Positions 21,234-31,162 are shown, counted from the stretch's first letter. The stretch is DNA of 64,000 nt from Maniola hyperantus (GCF_902806685.2 NC_048537.1:18002720-18066719); one strand, 5' to 3'. The notes: generated from the sequence alone by a model not told the origin. A program made the numbers and translations.

Positions 21234-21368
21234 TCTAAATATATAAAAGGAAAAGGTGACTGACTGACTGACTGATTGACTGACTGATCTATCAACGCGT
21301 ATCGTGCGTTGATAGATCAGTCAGTCAGTCAGTCAGTCAGTCAGTCACCTTTCCTTTTATATATTTAG
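21234..21368. mobile_element. Two HelA 5' ends fused head to head (palindrome)
   Basis: A HelA head runs rightwards (TCTAAATATATAAAAGG .. CTATCAACGCG). It is followed at once by its inverse (GCGTTGATAG .. CCTTTTATATATTTAGA). The arms are about 60 bp. Neither side has the rest of the element. Confidence 0.9.
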
Positions 21369-21636
21369 AAGAAGAAGATTTATAAAAAGCCCAATAGGGT
21401 AAGATTAAATTAGATTTGTTGGTAGGTGGATCAAAAAAATAATACGCATTATGAAAGAAAAAATTATAAAGGAAAAAGATTAAAAAGGTTTTGATGGTCT
21501 ATCATTAGAATAAAATTATTGTTAGTTCTGGAATTCTGAAAATGTATATTTATTACAAATGTAGAGTAGATAGGTAATTATAGTCAACGGCATTTTCCAT
21601 CCAATACAAATAATTAAAAAAAAGAGAGTAAACCTA

Positions 21637-21824
21637 ACTTTGAGAACATCCTGGAGAACTCTCAGGCATGCAGGTTTCCTCACGATGTTTTCCTTCACCG
21701 TTAAAGCAAGTGATATTTAGTTAATCTAAACGCACATAACTCCGAAAAGTTAGAGGTCGGGATCGAACCCCCGCCCTCCAATTTGGAGGCGGACGTCGTC
21801 CTAACCTCTAGGCTATCACGGCTC
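21637..21824 (-). mobile_element. SINE-1, 3' truncated
   Basis: The promoter head is complete (GTGATAGCCTAGAGGTTAGG and GGTTCGATCCC on the minus strand). The body ends at AGTTCTCCAGGATGTTCTCAAAG. The last ~110 bp and the tail are missing. Confidence 0.85.
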
Positions 21825-21849
21825 AAATTTAAAAAGATTATTAAGAGGT

Positions 21850-22500
21850 AAACAAGGTATTCGAGTTGGTGTCGTAAATTTTTGATTTAGGGCTCGACAA
21901 CAGTGGAGAAGGAGCCCCACTTCCCGTCCGCTGTTGTCACAATAACTCACTGCGTTATTAACTCGCAATCTCCACCTCGTTCGAGATTCGAACAAAGTTA
22001 GAGAGATTCGCGGGAGATAATGTTGCAAACGAGGAAACTTGCAGTGGGTGTTCCAGCGTTAGGCAGTGGTCCAACCACCAACGATGAACGACAAAACAAG
22101 TAGAACAAGAAACTATTAACGAGTTGGCGATCAGTGGGAAGCGAGTGTGTAGTTTTGATAGTTTTGTCGCCGGGCTATAAGCGAGTGTGCAAGTGCGACG
22201 AGCGATTACTCGCGCCATTCGCCCGCGGTCGCTCAGTCCTGTGCAAACCTGCGTGCGCGTTACACGTGTTCAAGCGAGCGAGCATCGCTGAACGAATATC
22301 GCTGTGCAAGTTTATTTTTGAAAGCTCGTCGCTCAGCGACAAAACTAGTAAATCGAGTCGTCGCCGGCAGTGTGAACAGAGAGCAACTTTTGATATATGC
22401 ATGTCTTTCGTTTACACGGAATGTAGATTTATTGTGCGTTTCTTGAGAGAGAAAATCGCCGATAGTTAGAAGTTTTTTCATCGGCGGCGATCGGACCGCT
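21850..22500 (+). promoter_or_regulatory. Candidate promoter / non-coding first exon
   Basis: A repeat-free, GC- and CpG-richer block in AT-rich surroundings. An arthropod initiator-like TCAGT lies at 22131-22135 (CGATCAGTGGG), with AGTTT where a downstream promoter element would be expected. 'GTGTGCAAGTGCGACGAGCG' downstream has the look of an insect 5' UTR. A 111-codon ORF at 22134-22469 is unrecognised. No clear splice donor found. Direction and function are inferred. Confidence 0.3.
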
Positions 22501-22539
22501 GCCTTAAGAAAGTTTCCCCTGGCATGCCATTCTCTGACG

Positions 22540-22703
22540 TGTCGCGTATAGCTTTGTTTTTGTACGTATTAATTATTTGTAATAATTATAATTATCACCA
22601 CTATATTATCTTACAAATCTAACACTATACCAGACAATCAATAAGAGTAATTTATTACCTATTTTGAATAAATCATTTGACTTTGACTTGACTTGACTTG
22701 ACT
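22540..22703 (+). mobile_element. LINE 3' UTR and tail
   Basis: AT-rich sequence leads to 'TATTTTGAATAAATCATTTG' and a degenerate (ACTTTG)/(ACTTG)n tail, a common ending of lepidopteran LINEs. The AATAAA overlaps the start of the tail. Confidence 0.65.
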
Positions 22704-22865
22704 ACGAAATCTGCGGAACAAAGAAAGCTGAGGCGGATACCTACTCGTAGTTACCTACTCGTACTGAATTAAGTTGTTTGTTTCGTTTTCTATCGCTGTG
22801 AGTTGAATAAGTAAGTAACTAAATGTGTCATCGTCTCAACGGATAGACGTCCACTGTTAGACTTG

Positions 22866-23243
22866 GATTTTTTTTTGGGTTCGTACCTCAAAAGGAAAAA
22901 CGGAACTCGTATAGGATCACTTTGTTGTCTGTCTGTCTATGTATACTTCCCGTTGACCTAGAATCATGAAATTTGGCAGGTAGGAAGGTCTTATAGCTGA
23001 CATTCGGGGAAAAATCTGAAAACCGTGTATTTGTGGTTACATCACACAAAAAAAAAATTGTGGTCATGAACTAATAATTAGTATTTTCAATTATCGAAGT
23101 AAGATAGCTATATCAAGTGGGGTACCATATGAAAGGGCTTCACCTGTGCATTCTAAAACAGATTCTTGAACTTTTGAATTATAGTGCAAAATTTCGAAAA
23201 AATACGACTGTAGTACGGAAACCTCGTTGCGCGAGCGTGACTC
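22866..23243 (+). repeat. GTTCCG repeat
   Basis: Runs from GGGTTCGTACCTCAAAAGG to CGTTGCGCGAGCGTGACTC. The final CACTTGGCCGG has been lost. Confidence 0.85.
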
Positions 23244-23421
23244 TATTATTTTGCGATATTAGATTCGTCTTTATTTACACCAACACATTTAAACCATCAT
23301 AATATTATTTTCTCTACCTATTTTTTCGTATATATTTTGTATCAATAAAATAGAGTTAATTATTATATTTTGAGTAAAAAGCGCTCGTACTTTTAATTTG
23401 CTTATAATATTATATTAAATA

Positions 23422-23626
23422 CTAGATGATGCCCGCGACTTCGTGCGCGTGGATTACGGTTTTAAAAAATCCCGTGGGAACTCTTTGATATTCCGGGATA
23501 AAAAGTAGCCTCTGTACCAAATTTCGTCAAAATCAGTTGAACGGATGGGCCGTGAAAGGCTAGCAGACAGACAGACGGACAGACAGACAGACAGACACAC
23601 TTTCGCATTAATAATATTAGTATGGA
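23422..23626 (-). mobile_element. HelB Helitron-like element, full length
   Basis: CTAGATGATGCCCGCGACTTC at the left (3' end), then 'TCCCGTGGGAACTCTTTGAT', 'ACCAAATTTCGTCAAAATCA' and (AGAC)n. The 5' end is at 'CTTTCGCATTAATAATATTA' and GTATGGA. This is the cleanest HelB copy in the window, about 205 bp. Confidence 0.85.
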
Positions 23627-23985
23627 TCTACTTATTTGTGTGAATTAGATGTAGTAAAATTTACAATTTGTAAAGTATATTCATCAGGCCGTGTAATAAA
23701 TGGCAGCAATTTGTAAATGTACATTAGCACGCATTCCGTACTTCGCAAGTCGCAGTGCCTCCTGTGACGCCTTACTACCACGCCATGCCGTCGTATAACT
23801 TAGGAGCCACGCATACTGATAGAGAGCAACCTTGCACCTCCCATGACCTACCGACCTCTCGATTGCGGGAGGGTCGTCTCTCTTGGTGTCTTCTTGACGG
23901 GGTGCCAGCTACCTCCCCTCCCAGTGTGCCCGGGTGCTGCTGGTCCCTTTTGGATACTTCCCAGGGGAAGCCCTTGCACTTTACA
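23627..23985. other. Unassigned GC-richer sequence
   Basis: A 136-codon ORF (23755-24165) spans this block and the RTE tail. The first part is unrecognised, so the ORF is not treated as a gene. Confidence 0.4.
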
Positions 23986-24072
23986 GGCAGCCGCTGGATG
24001 GCGGTGGCGCGGCGCAAGACAGAAGTCCCTACAAGAAGCCTATGTCCAACAGTAGACGTCTATTGGCTGACG
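23986..24072 (+). pseudogene. RTE-type LINE 3' terminal fragment
   Basis: 'GCAGCCGCTGGATGGCGG', 'AAGTCCCTACAAGAAGCCTA' and 'GTCCAACAGTAGACGTCTAT' correspond to the GSRW..KSLQEAYVQQ ending of the other copies. Confidence 0.8.
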
Positions 24073-24517
24073 ATACTGCTGACCATGCGTAATAATAATG
24101 AACCAGTTTTAACCGTAAGTCAACGTAAGACTTCCCTAGTTCTACCACAGAGTAGGTACAGGTAGGTAAGGATGGTAGTGGTTCTACTCCAACTCCGTCT
24201 GTATGTGCTGTGCTTTAGTGCAGTGCCCCACTTGTTAAGAGCGAGTTACTAGTTGTTCTGCTCGTATTATAATAAGCGGAACGTACGAGCACGTTTTTAA
24301 TAGGTTTTCTAGTGAGTGTTATGACTACCAACAAAGCCATGCCACGAAGCCACTTAGGTACTTACTCGTGGCAGCAGCCCAAGCACAATCAGTGCGACTC
24401 TTTCTCGCGGCTTCTAAAGCGCTGCATGCGCGACAAAGATGGATGAGAAAACTACGAAAAAAACTATGAATCTCTACTGTAAGTGGAATCCCGTATTTGT
24501 AGTAGTATGTGGCAGAA
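24073..24517. other. Unassigned sequence
   Basis: Nothing recognised. Part of a 92-codon minus ORF lies here. Confidence 0.4.
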
Positions 24518-24665
24518 AATAATGTACATCGACCTTTAGAAAGAGATAGGCAGCGGTTTTGAAGTGCATTGTCTCTGTCGTTGAGACCGACAAAATGTCC
24601 CATAGGTATGAGTGACTGAGACGAACGCTCTCAAGCCGAAATCTCATTCTATCCCGTTGAGGGCA
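24518..24665 (-). repeat. Unclassified repeat, second copy
   Basis: Counterpart of 12378-12505, with 'ATGTACATCGACCTTTAGAA' and 'CCCATAGGTATGAGTGACTG'. Strand is arbitrary. Confidence 0.55.
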
Positions 24666-25195
24666 AGCGTGGGTGTACCTAGTAGTGTGGATAACTAATT
24701 TGCTTGGCTCTAACAAAAATCATTTGGTCAGCTTCTTTTTGAGTTATTAAGAGTTAAATTGCATAAATTAAAACCAGACGAATTTTCTTTTTTCCCTGTT
24801 CAAACATTTTCATCTTAGAAGACGTATTGGATTTGAATATTCAAGGAAAGATAGCATTACTTTTTAAGAATTTCAAACGATTAAATGATGCGGGCGTTTC
24901 TTTACGCTTTACTTCTTTTGTATTAATATGTTTGTATAAAGTCTAGACAAGGTACTTTCTTTTAATTAAACAGAAAAAGAAAGATTTTTAGTCAAATAAT
25001 AATCTTTTACAAGTAATTTGTACCGTCAAATGAATCTACCACTGATAAAGTTAGTTAGATCATGCCTTGTTGTTGTGCGAATTTTTTCAACATTTTCTTC
25101 TGGTTGAACTACAAGTCCACTATTTAAGTTTTATATCAATTCTTCCTATTAGAGGTCCAGCAAGGGATACAAATAGGATTGACATTAAAAGCGCA
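24666..25195. other. Mostly unassigned, small LINE 3' UTR scrap
   Basis: At 25003-25048 'CTTTTACAAGTAATTTG' and 'GTCAAATGAATCTACCACTG' match the LINE tail at 49703-49825. The rest is AT-rich with no ORF. Confidence 0.45.
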
Positions 25196-25552
25196 ATTTT
25201 TTTATTCCATTACAAGTTAGCCCTTGACTGCGATCTCACCTGGTGCTAAGTGATGATACAGCCTAAGATGGAAGCGGGCTAACTTAGAAGGAGGTACGGC
25301 AGTTTTTATAAACTCATACCACTTACCGTTTTCTTCATGGCATAGTATATACATATGCATGGCATAGTATAACGCCTTGGCACCACGGTTTTGCCAGAAA
25401 GTTGGTAACGAGCCATGGCAGAAGCTTTCCAGCAGACCAGACCAAAGGCATTTTGAAAATTAAAAATTTACAAATTGCCCCTGGCAGGGATTGAATCCGG
25501 GACCTCGAGTTAATAAGATTACAACGCTCACCGTTGCGCCAAGGAGGTCTTC
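25196..25552 (-). mobile_element. SINE-3, full length
   Basis: On the minus strand it begins with a tRNA-like head: CTCCTTGGCGCAACGGTGAG (box A) and GATTCAATCCCTGC (box B). It then runs through 'CCATGGCTCGTTACC' and the core 'CATCACTTAGCACCAGGTGA' to the A/T-rich 3' end. About 355 bp. It defines the complete element of which 13150, 50413 and 53930 are parts. Confidence 0.85.
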
Positions 25553-25802
25553 ATGTAGAAAAAAAAGTTACGTAATCGCGCAAAAAGTTACTAGAATATT
25601 TGAAAATTTTGTTTTCAATTGAAACTGTATCGTTCATTCAAAGTTAATAATAGACTTCATGGTTAACAAGTTACAACAACTTGTAGTTAGTCATTCACTA
25701 CACTAAAAGTTCCGTCTCTGAAAGGTTTAGTAGCAGTACGAGTTAGGAGGAGTTTAAAATGTTCACGTCACCGGAACTCTAGTAAGGTGATTATGCAAAG
25801 CA

Positions 25803-25830
25803 GGGCGGGCGGGGCGGAGGGCGGGCGGGG
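25803..25830 (+). other. GC-box / G-quadruplex-forming tract
   Basis: Five to six G-runs of at least three bases, spaced by one to four bases (GGGCGGGCGGGGCGG and repeat). It also matches Sp/KLF-type GC-box sequence. It lies just upstream of unique sequence. Confidence 0.6.
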
Positions 25831-25978
25831 AATTCGTGCACCGCTCGCTGATACTGAGTGTGGACTTGAATGGAAATTAAACATTTACTCTACAGAACTA
25901 AAAAAAGTAACTGCCGAGTTTCTTGTCAGTTCTTTTCAATAGAATCAGCTTTTCAACAGCTTTTTTTAATAACTATAA

Positions 25979-26272
25979 AGGCTTTGCTTGGAGTTGATCA
26001 AATCAGAAATGAGGAGATCCGTAGGAGAACTAGAGTAACCGACATAGCTCAACGGGTTGCGAAGCTGAAGTGGCAATGGGCAGGGGACATAGTTCGTAGA
26101 ACCGATAGACGTTGGGGTCCCAAGGTGCTGGAATGGCGACCTGGCACCGGAAGACCCCCCACTAGGTGAATGGACGACATCAGACGAGTCGCAGGAAGTC
26201 CCTGCAAAATACATATCCAGCCCATTCAGTCCAACCCAGTAGACGTCTATCGGTTGACGATGGCAATGATAA
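25979..26272 (+). pseudogene. RTE-type LINE ORF C-terminus
   Basis: Continuous motifs DQIRNEEIRRRTRVTDIAQ, KLKWQWAGDIVRRTDRRWGP and KVLEWRPGTGR, then a deletion removing the GRRSVG part. The 3' end is diverged ('CCCAGTAGACGTCTATCGG'). Confidence 0.85.
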
Positions 26273-26796
26273 TAACGACCTATTTGAAAAAAAAGCAAAG
26301 AACAAATTGCGATAAAGAAAACCAACAAAAATATTCTCGAAAGCTTCGAACCTTCTTGGCAAACAAAAAACGGAAAATCATCGCCGTCTCAGTAAATATC
26401 ACTCCGACAAAACTTGTGGCGTTGTCAGCGAACTAAACTACCTTTCACTTAAACTTCCCTCGTCTCGAAACTAAATACCTACTTGATAGTTATCTCACAA
26501 ATCTTCCCAACTACATTTGCATGTTGAACGCGCGGGGATTATGAAATATTAATCCTGTGAGTTGGGCGACTGTGGGAATTGTAAATGCAACAACATTATC
26601 CTGCTCGTTACAAACTATACACGACGTATCTTGTGTACTAGACAGTAAACTAGCTAGAAGTCTTCTGAAAGTTTCTACCACTTGTTTCTTAATACCTAAT
26701 AGTCTGAAGTCATTGAAAGTGGTCCTGAGAGAACATAGTTTGTTGCTGGCGAGCACTCCGAGTAGTGCTAGATTCACTTATAGATTCAAGACCACA
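26273..26796. other. Unassigned sequence
   Basis: Paired ORFs of 82-88 codons on opposite strands at 26511-26805 are unrecognised. Confidence 0.4.
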
Positions 26797-27327
26797 AAAG
26801 TCTAAATCAAATCAAATCAAATCAAATCAAATCATTTATTTGCACGATTGCAGGTACAATGATGGTGTTACAGTGGTTTATTTACAGCTACAATCCGCCA
26901 TACAGTGGGCATGCAAAATTTATTTTCTTATTATCTATTATTAATAAGCTATTTTTTTTTAACTTTTTTTTTTTAGAATTATAATGTTCAACAGTCACAT
27001 ATCACATAATATAATATAATATCACCTGTCACATAATAATTATCTACCTGTAATATATTAACCAAGAAATAATAAAATTAAAAAATAGTCAATATAATAT
27101 AATCACATCAAGTCAACTCTAATTAAATTACCTTAAGATTACTATTATTATTACTACATAAGTATAAATTGTATAATATTTTATTCCTTGTATTCAAAAA
27201 ATTCTTTAACGGAATAAAATGTTTTTGCGGTCAGCCATTCATACAGTTTTTTTTTAAATGGTCCCAGTGGTAAGGACTTGATGTGATTTGGCAATTTATT
27301 GAAATGGAATGAAATTCTATTTAAATG
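26797..27327 (-). mobile_element. Jockey/CR1-like LINE 3' end
   Basis: On the minus strand an ORF remnant is followed by a 3' UTR of about 340 bp and the signal AATAAATGATTTG, then a (TGATT)n tail at 26803-26834. The 5' part is missing beyond about 27330. Confidence 0.8.
27181..27327 (-). pseudogene. Reverse-transcriptase C-terminal tail, Jockey/CR1 type
   Basis: The minus strand reads HFNKLPNHIKSLPLGPF, then KKKLYEWLTAKTFYSV and KEFFEYKE, stop. This matches the usual end of Jockey/CR1-group ORF2 (FNKLP..LK.FK..L...L....FYSV.EF). A frame break with a TAA lies just upstream, so the copy is dead. Confidence 0.75.
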
Positions 27328-27496
27328 GAAATTAATTTATTCCTGTGTCTAGTGGAGAGCTCTTCTAGTAATGTTATCTTTTTTAGAATATTTCTTTGTT
27401 TCTTTGCCTGAATACTTTATTTCACACACACATATATTCATAAACATGGAATGAAACTTACAAACGAAAAATCAATCACGTACTTACACGTTCCCA

Positions 27497-27712
27497 AGGT
27501 GAGGTGTGGTCCCAAGGTGCTGGAATGGCGACCTCACATCGGAAAACGCAGTGTTGGAAGACCCCCCACTAGGACGTGGACGGACGACATCAGACGAGTC
27601 GCAGGGAGCCGCTGGATTCAGGCGGCGCAAGACCGTGGCGCGTGGAAGTCCCTACAAGAGACCTATGTCCAGCTGTGAACGTCTATCGGTTGATGATGAT
27701 GATGATGACTTA
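27497..27712 (+). pseudogene. RTE-type LINE 3' end
   Basis: Begins at GPKVLEWRPHIGKRSVGRPP, followed by RTWTDDIRRVAGSRWIQAAQ and DRGAWKSLQETYVQL. It ends CGTCTATCGG and (TTGATGATG)n. 5' truncated, well preserved. Confidence 0.9.
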
Positions 27713-27789
27713 CACGTTTAGTACCTACACGTATTAGGGTGCAAATGTAGTCTCATCGCTAAAACAATCTCTCCCCCACAACATTTACC

Positions 27790-28128
27790 AGAACGAGAAG
27801 GGTTTAGACCATAGTCCGTCACGCTGCTGGCCCAATGTGGATTGGCAGACTTCACACACCTTTTTCATTGCATAGTATGCATGGTAGGCTTGCGCGTTTA
27901 AGAAAAGCTGATGAAGTCTAGATTGGAGCGCGCTTTGAGAACAGTATGGAAAACTCTCAGGCATGCAAGTTTCCTTACGATTAGTAAGTTTTTCTTGACT
28001 GTTAAAATCAAGTGATATTTAATTGCTTAAAATGCACATAGCTCCAAAAATTTTGAGGTGCATGCCCGGGGTTGAACCCCCGACCTCCCGAATAAAGGCA
28101 GATGTCTTGACCACTAAGCTATCTAGCT
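27790..28128 (-). mobile_element. SINE-1, divergent
   Basis: The minus-strand head is degraded (GATAGCTTAGTGGTCAAGAC). Box B reads GGGTTCAACCCC. Extra sequence at about 27865-27930 interrupts the body. The cat tail is lost. Confidence 0.75.
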
Positions 28129-28200
28129 GGTATTGATAAATGTTTTTGTAGAAACCTTTATCAATAGAAACTTTAACAGATTTTGTATTTTTAGCAAATA

Positions 28201-28430
28201 CTAGCTTATTCCCGTGACTTCGTCCGCGTGGACTCAACAAATTTCAAACTTTTATTTCATCCCCTTAGGGGTTGAATTTTCAAAATTCCTTTCTTAGCGG
28301 ATGCCTACGTCATAATAGCTATCTGCATGCCAAATTTCAGCCTGATCCGTCCAGTAGCTTGAGCTGTGCGTTGATAGATCAGTCAGTCAGTCAGTCACCT
28401 TTTCCTTTTATATATTTAGATTACAGCTTG
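28201..28430 (-). mobile_element. HelA Helitron-like element, full length
   Basis: CTAGCTTATTCCCGTGACTTC at the left, 'CCTTAGGGGTTGAATTTTCA' inside, and (CAGT)n to TTTTATATATTTAGA at the right. Confidence 0.9.
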
Positions 28431-28542
28431 AAAAAAGGTGTTTTCAATTTGTCAGGTAAAATGGCGCCCAGACGAAATCCCGTCATTTTATCTGCAACAT
28501 ATTGTGGATTACACAACATTTTGTTAAAGGCAATAGCTACCT

Positions 28543-28618
28543 GCCCGTCGCCCGTCGCCCGTCGCCCGTCGCCCGTCGCCCGTCGCCCGTCGCCCGTCGC
28601 CCGTCGCCCGTCGCCCGT
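28543..28618 (+). repeat. (GCCCGTC)n heptanucleotide minisatellite
   Basis: About eleven perfect 7-bp units. The sequence immediately downstream (28640-28770) is GC-rich and unmatched. Confidence 0.97.
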
Positions 28619-28809
28619 ATTGAAGTGTATTTTCATGTAAATCAGTTTCGAGGCAATGATCAAAGGTAATCTGGCGCCGGGCGCGGTGGTGTGCGGCCTA
28701 ACGATAGCCTTTAGTGTGCTACGGTTCATACCAATAACGATCACATTGTGGCGCCATTCGTGTGACTTCACTTAAATGAGCTCTCTCTATTTGCATAGTA
28801 ATACTTATC

Positions 28810-29009
28810 ACAGTTTTTGCAATTCACGAAGGCGAGGCTCATGGTTGTGTTTGAGTCGTATCGGTATAAGAAAGGAACAGTAAAAGTGTGCGTTTGCGAG
28901 CGCTTGCTCGCGACTGATTGGTCCGACATGCACCCACACATACGCAATGTCCATGTATCCGACGTAACCACAAGTAAAGTTCACTCGCCTTCGTGAATTG
29001 CAAAACTGT
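28810..29009. mobile_element. MITE-2, ~200 bp with 26-bp TIRs
   Basis: Left 'ACAGTTTTTGCAATTCACG' and AAGGCGAG matches the complement of right 'CTCGCCTTCGTGAATTGCA' and AAACTGT, with one indel. Target duplication is not clear. No coding capacity. Confidence 0.75.
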
Positions 29010-29069
29010 ACTGAGGGTCGTAACGCCTTCCATTACTCAAATGTTTGATAGAAGCACCCCGACCTGACT

Positions 29070-29285
29070 GAACTGGATCTTAAATGGCTTGTATTAAAGC
29101 TCAAGTTTGTCTACACTTCTACAGCCAGCGCTCCAAGCGGAAACATTGCGAAATTAAAATCAGTGGCATTGAATATTTGACTTCAATTCAAGGCTGTTTA
29201 GGTCAATTTTACTGTAACGCGGTAGTATTTGGACTCTCGAATTTGGTTTCGTTTGGTGAGACGTAAAATCTTGTACTACGGGTAC
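29070..29285. mobile_element. MITE-1 lacking its left arm
   Basis: Begins at AACTGGATCTTAAATGGC, inside the element. It keeps the central domain and the right arm to 'TTGTACTACGGGTAC'. Confidence 0.85.
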
Positions 29286-29760
29286 AGCTAAATATTTATG
29301 TGCAGTACATGCGATACGAATCACCCGCCCTCCTACTACTAAAGAAACAGAAAAAGCAAGCAATACACACCACCAACACACAACACCTGAAGTGAAATTT
29401 ACATCTCTTGAGGATGTATGCCTTTTTGACCAGTTTTTTTTATTTCCATCTACAGATATCGTAAGTATATAGTTTAGGTATTGGCAGTTGTATTCTAAAT
29501 CACATCTGTCCACTGTCCGGGGAAGGCTTTGTCCCACATCCGACGTGCCCTTTGATCGCTGACCTGACGTGGAACTATTTACATCAATATACGCCTTACT
29601 GTCAATCCTACTATGTGTGCTGGAATCCCATGGGGTCATAACGACGCCATTGCATGGCATTGGAGGACAGGACACCGTATGTAGCTATATAATCTTGGTA
29701 TGATCAGATAATATGATTTGCCTCTAAGTCAGTCTCTCATTTTATCTCTCATTTTGCCCA
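29286..29760. other. Unassigned sequence
   Basis: The long minus ORF 29160-29675 (171 codons) covers part of MITE-1 and this block. It has no recognisable domain. Confidence 0.4.
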
Positions 29761-29982
29761 TCTATATATATAAAAGTCAAAGTCCAGACTGACTGACAGA
29801 CTGACTTATATATCAACGCACAGCCTAAACCGCTGGTCCTAGAGATATGAAATTTGATGGGTGTGTTCTTTGTAAAAAGTAGGTATCCACTAAGAAAGGA
29901 TTTTTCGAAATTCTATCCCTAATTAAATGGGAGTTTGAAATTTATGTAGGTAGGTAATCCACGCGGAGCGAGCATAAGCTAG
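29761..29982 (+). mobile_element. Hybrid Helitron: HelC-type head, HelA-type 3' end
   Basis: The head TCTATATATATAAAAGTC and 'GACTTATATATCAACGCACA' with 'CCTAGAGATATGAAATTTG' is HelC. The 3' end CACGCGGAGCGAGCATAAGCTAG is HelA, with part of its hairpin deleted. Confidence 0.8.
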
Positions 29983-30115
29983 TAATATTATAAATGCAAA
30001 AGTGTAGTTATTTGTTCGTTTTTGGTTTATTGGATTGTTGGTTTGTCCTTGAATCACGTCGCAACGGAGCAACAGATTGACGTGATTTTTGCATAGGTAC
30101 CTATAGTTAAAGATA
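29983..30115 (+). mobile_element. HelB 5' part following the hybrid Helitron
   Basis: Starts directly after the upstream CTAG: TAATATTATAAATGCAAAAG, then 'TTTGTCCTTGAATCACGTCG' and 'GACGTGATTTTTGCATAGG'. It is cut by the SINE-1 copy at 30116. Confidence 0.75.
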
Positions 30116-30664
30116 AGCGGCGATAGCCTGGGAGTTAATATTAAGTAGACGGATCCGGGGTTCGATCCCGGGCACGCACCTCTCATTTTTCGAGGATACG
30201 CGCGTTTTAAGCAATTAAATATCACTTGCTTAATGGTGAAATAAATCGCGATGGTTCCCCAAAATACGCATTTTTAACACGACCATTAGGAGAAAAACCA
30301 GTTTTATTCGATTGATATAAAACCAAATTTCAATAAAAAATTCGTATTTACGTTCAACGTTTAATATACTATAAGGGATTACGATATTATTTTATAGTAA
30401 CTGAGCATATCGAATTTCTATTACCATTCGTGAAAGAAAACTTCGTTCGGAAACCTGCACCATAATGTTTTCAAAGGTGTGTGAAATCTGTCAATCCGCA
30501 TTTGGCTAGCGTGGTAGATATAGCAAGGTTTACCATATCTACCACGCTAGCCAAATGCGGATCTCGACTTTGAAATAAGTAGGGTTTGCCAGGCAAACTC
30601 TACTCATTTTGAGAGGAAACCCGGACTCAGTAGTGAGCCGGTGGATCATGATGATAATGATGAT
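30116..30664 (+). mobile_element. SINE-1 with an insertion and an inverted duplication
   Basis: The head AAGCGGCGATAGCCTGG with box B GGGTTCGATCCCGGGCACGC is followed by the body. A ~194-bp AT-rich segment (30242-30435) interrupts it and is flanked by GTGAAA on both sides. Further on, 30494-30521 is repeated in perfect inverse at 30535-30562. Ends (GATGAT)n. Confidence 0.85.
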
Positions 30665-30739
30665 GCAAAATCAGATTTTTAAAAACGTAAATCTACGCCT
30701 ACAAAGTCGCGGGCATCGGCTGGTACAATATTAACATTT

Positions 30740-31070
30740 TGTCAAAACTCATCGTGTTGTCGATAAAGCGGAGCCGAAACGTTAAACCCCGTGAACGTTG
30801 GCTCGCAACTCGCAAGTCGCAGTGCTCGGCCGCTCGGCCGCCCGCCAGCGCCAAATGTTTGTCTTTGTCGCCAATGATATTAGTAATATCATTGTTTGTC
30901 GCTTTATTATGCAAACTGACGCCGGCACAACTCGCGTCTCGCGTCGACATAACATCCCACGGCCTCGTTAATATCTCCGTGCAGCTCGTTCCGACGCGAC
31001 GTATGAACGACACAATATTGCGCGATGTACGCTTCAACCACGCAAGAAATGTTTTAACGTGCTCTTAAGC
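30740..31070. other. Unassigned CpG-rich, apparently single-copy block
   Basis: Unlike its surroundings it is rich in CG and has no repeat match within the window. A 109-codon plus ORF and a 112-codon minus ORF overlap and neither is recognisable. A perfect 11-bp inverted repeat with a 1-base loop (CAATGATATTA) lies at 30872-30894. Possible regulatory element. Confidence 0.3.
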
Positions 31071-31162
31071 CTGTTTAAACACTTGATTGTATTTTAAAGC
31101 GTAAGTAGGTATCTAGCCTCTATAGCAGCTATAAATGTTCAATTTTTCCAGTGTTAATAGTT

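Noticed and set aside
22134..22469. 111-codon ORF as a coding exon
   Set aside because: Two opposite-strand ORFs of 73-75 codons cover the same bases and the protein shows no recognisable feature. A non-coding 5' UTR is a better reading of the composition.
29160..29675. 171-codon minus-strand ORF
   Set aside because: It overlaps the MITE-1 element and unassigned sequence, has no recognisable domain and no supporting signals.
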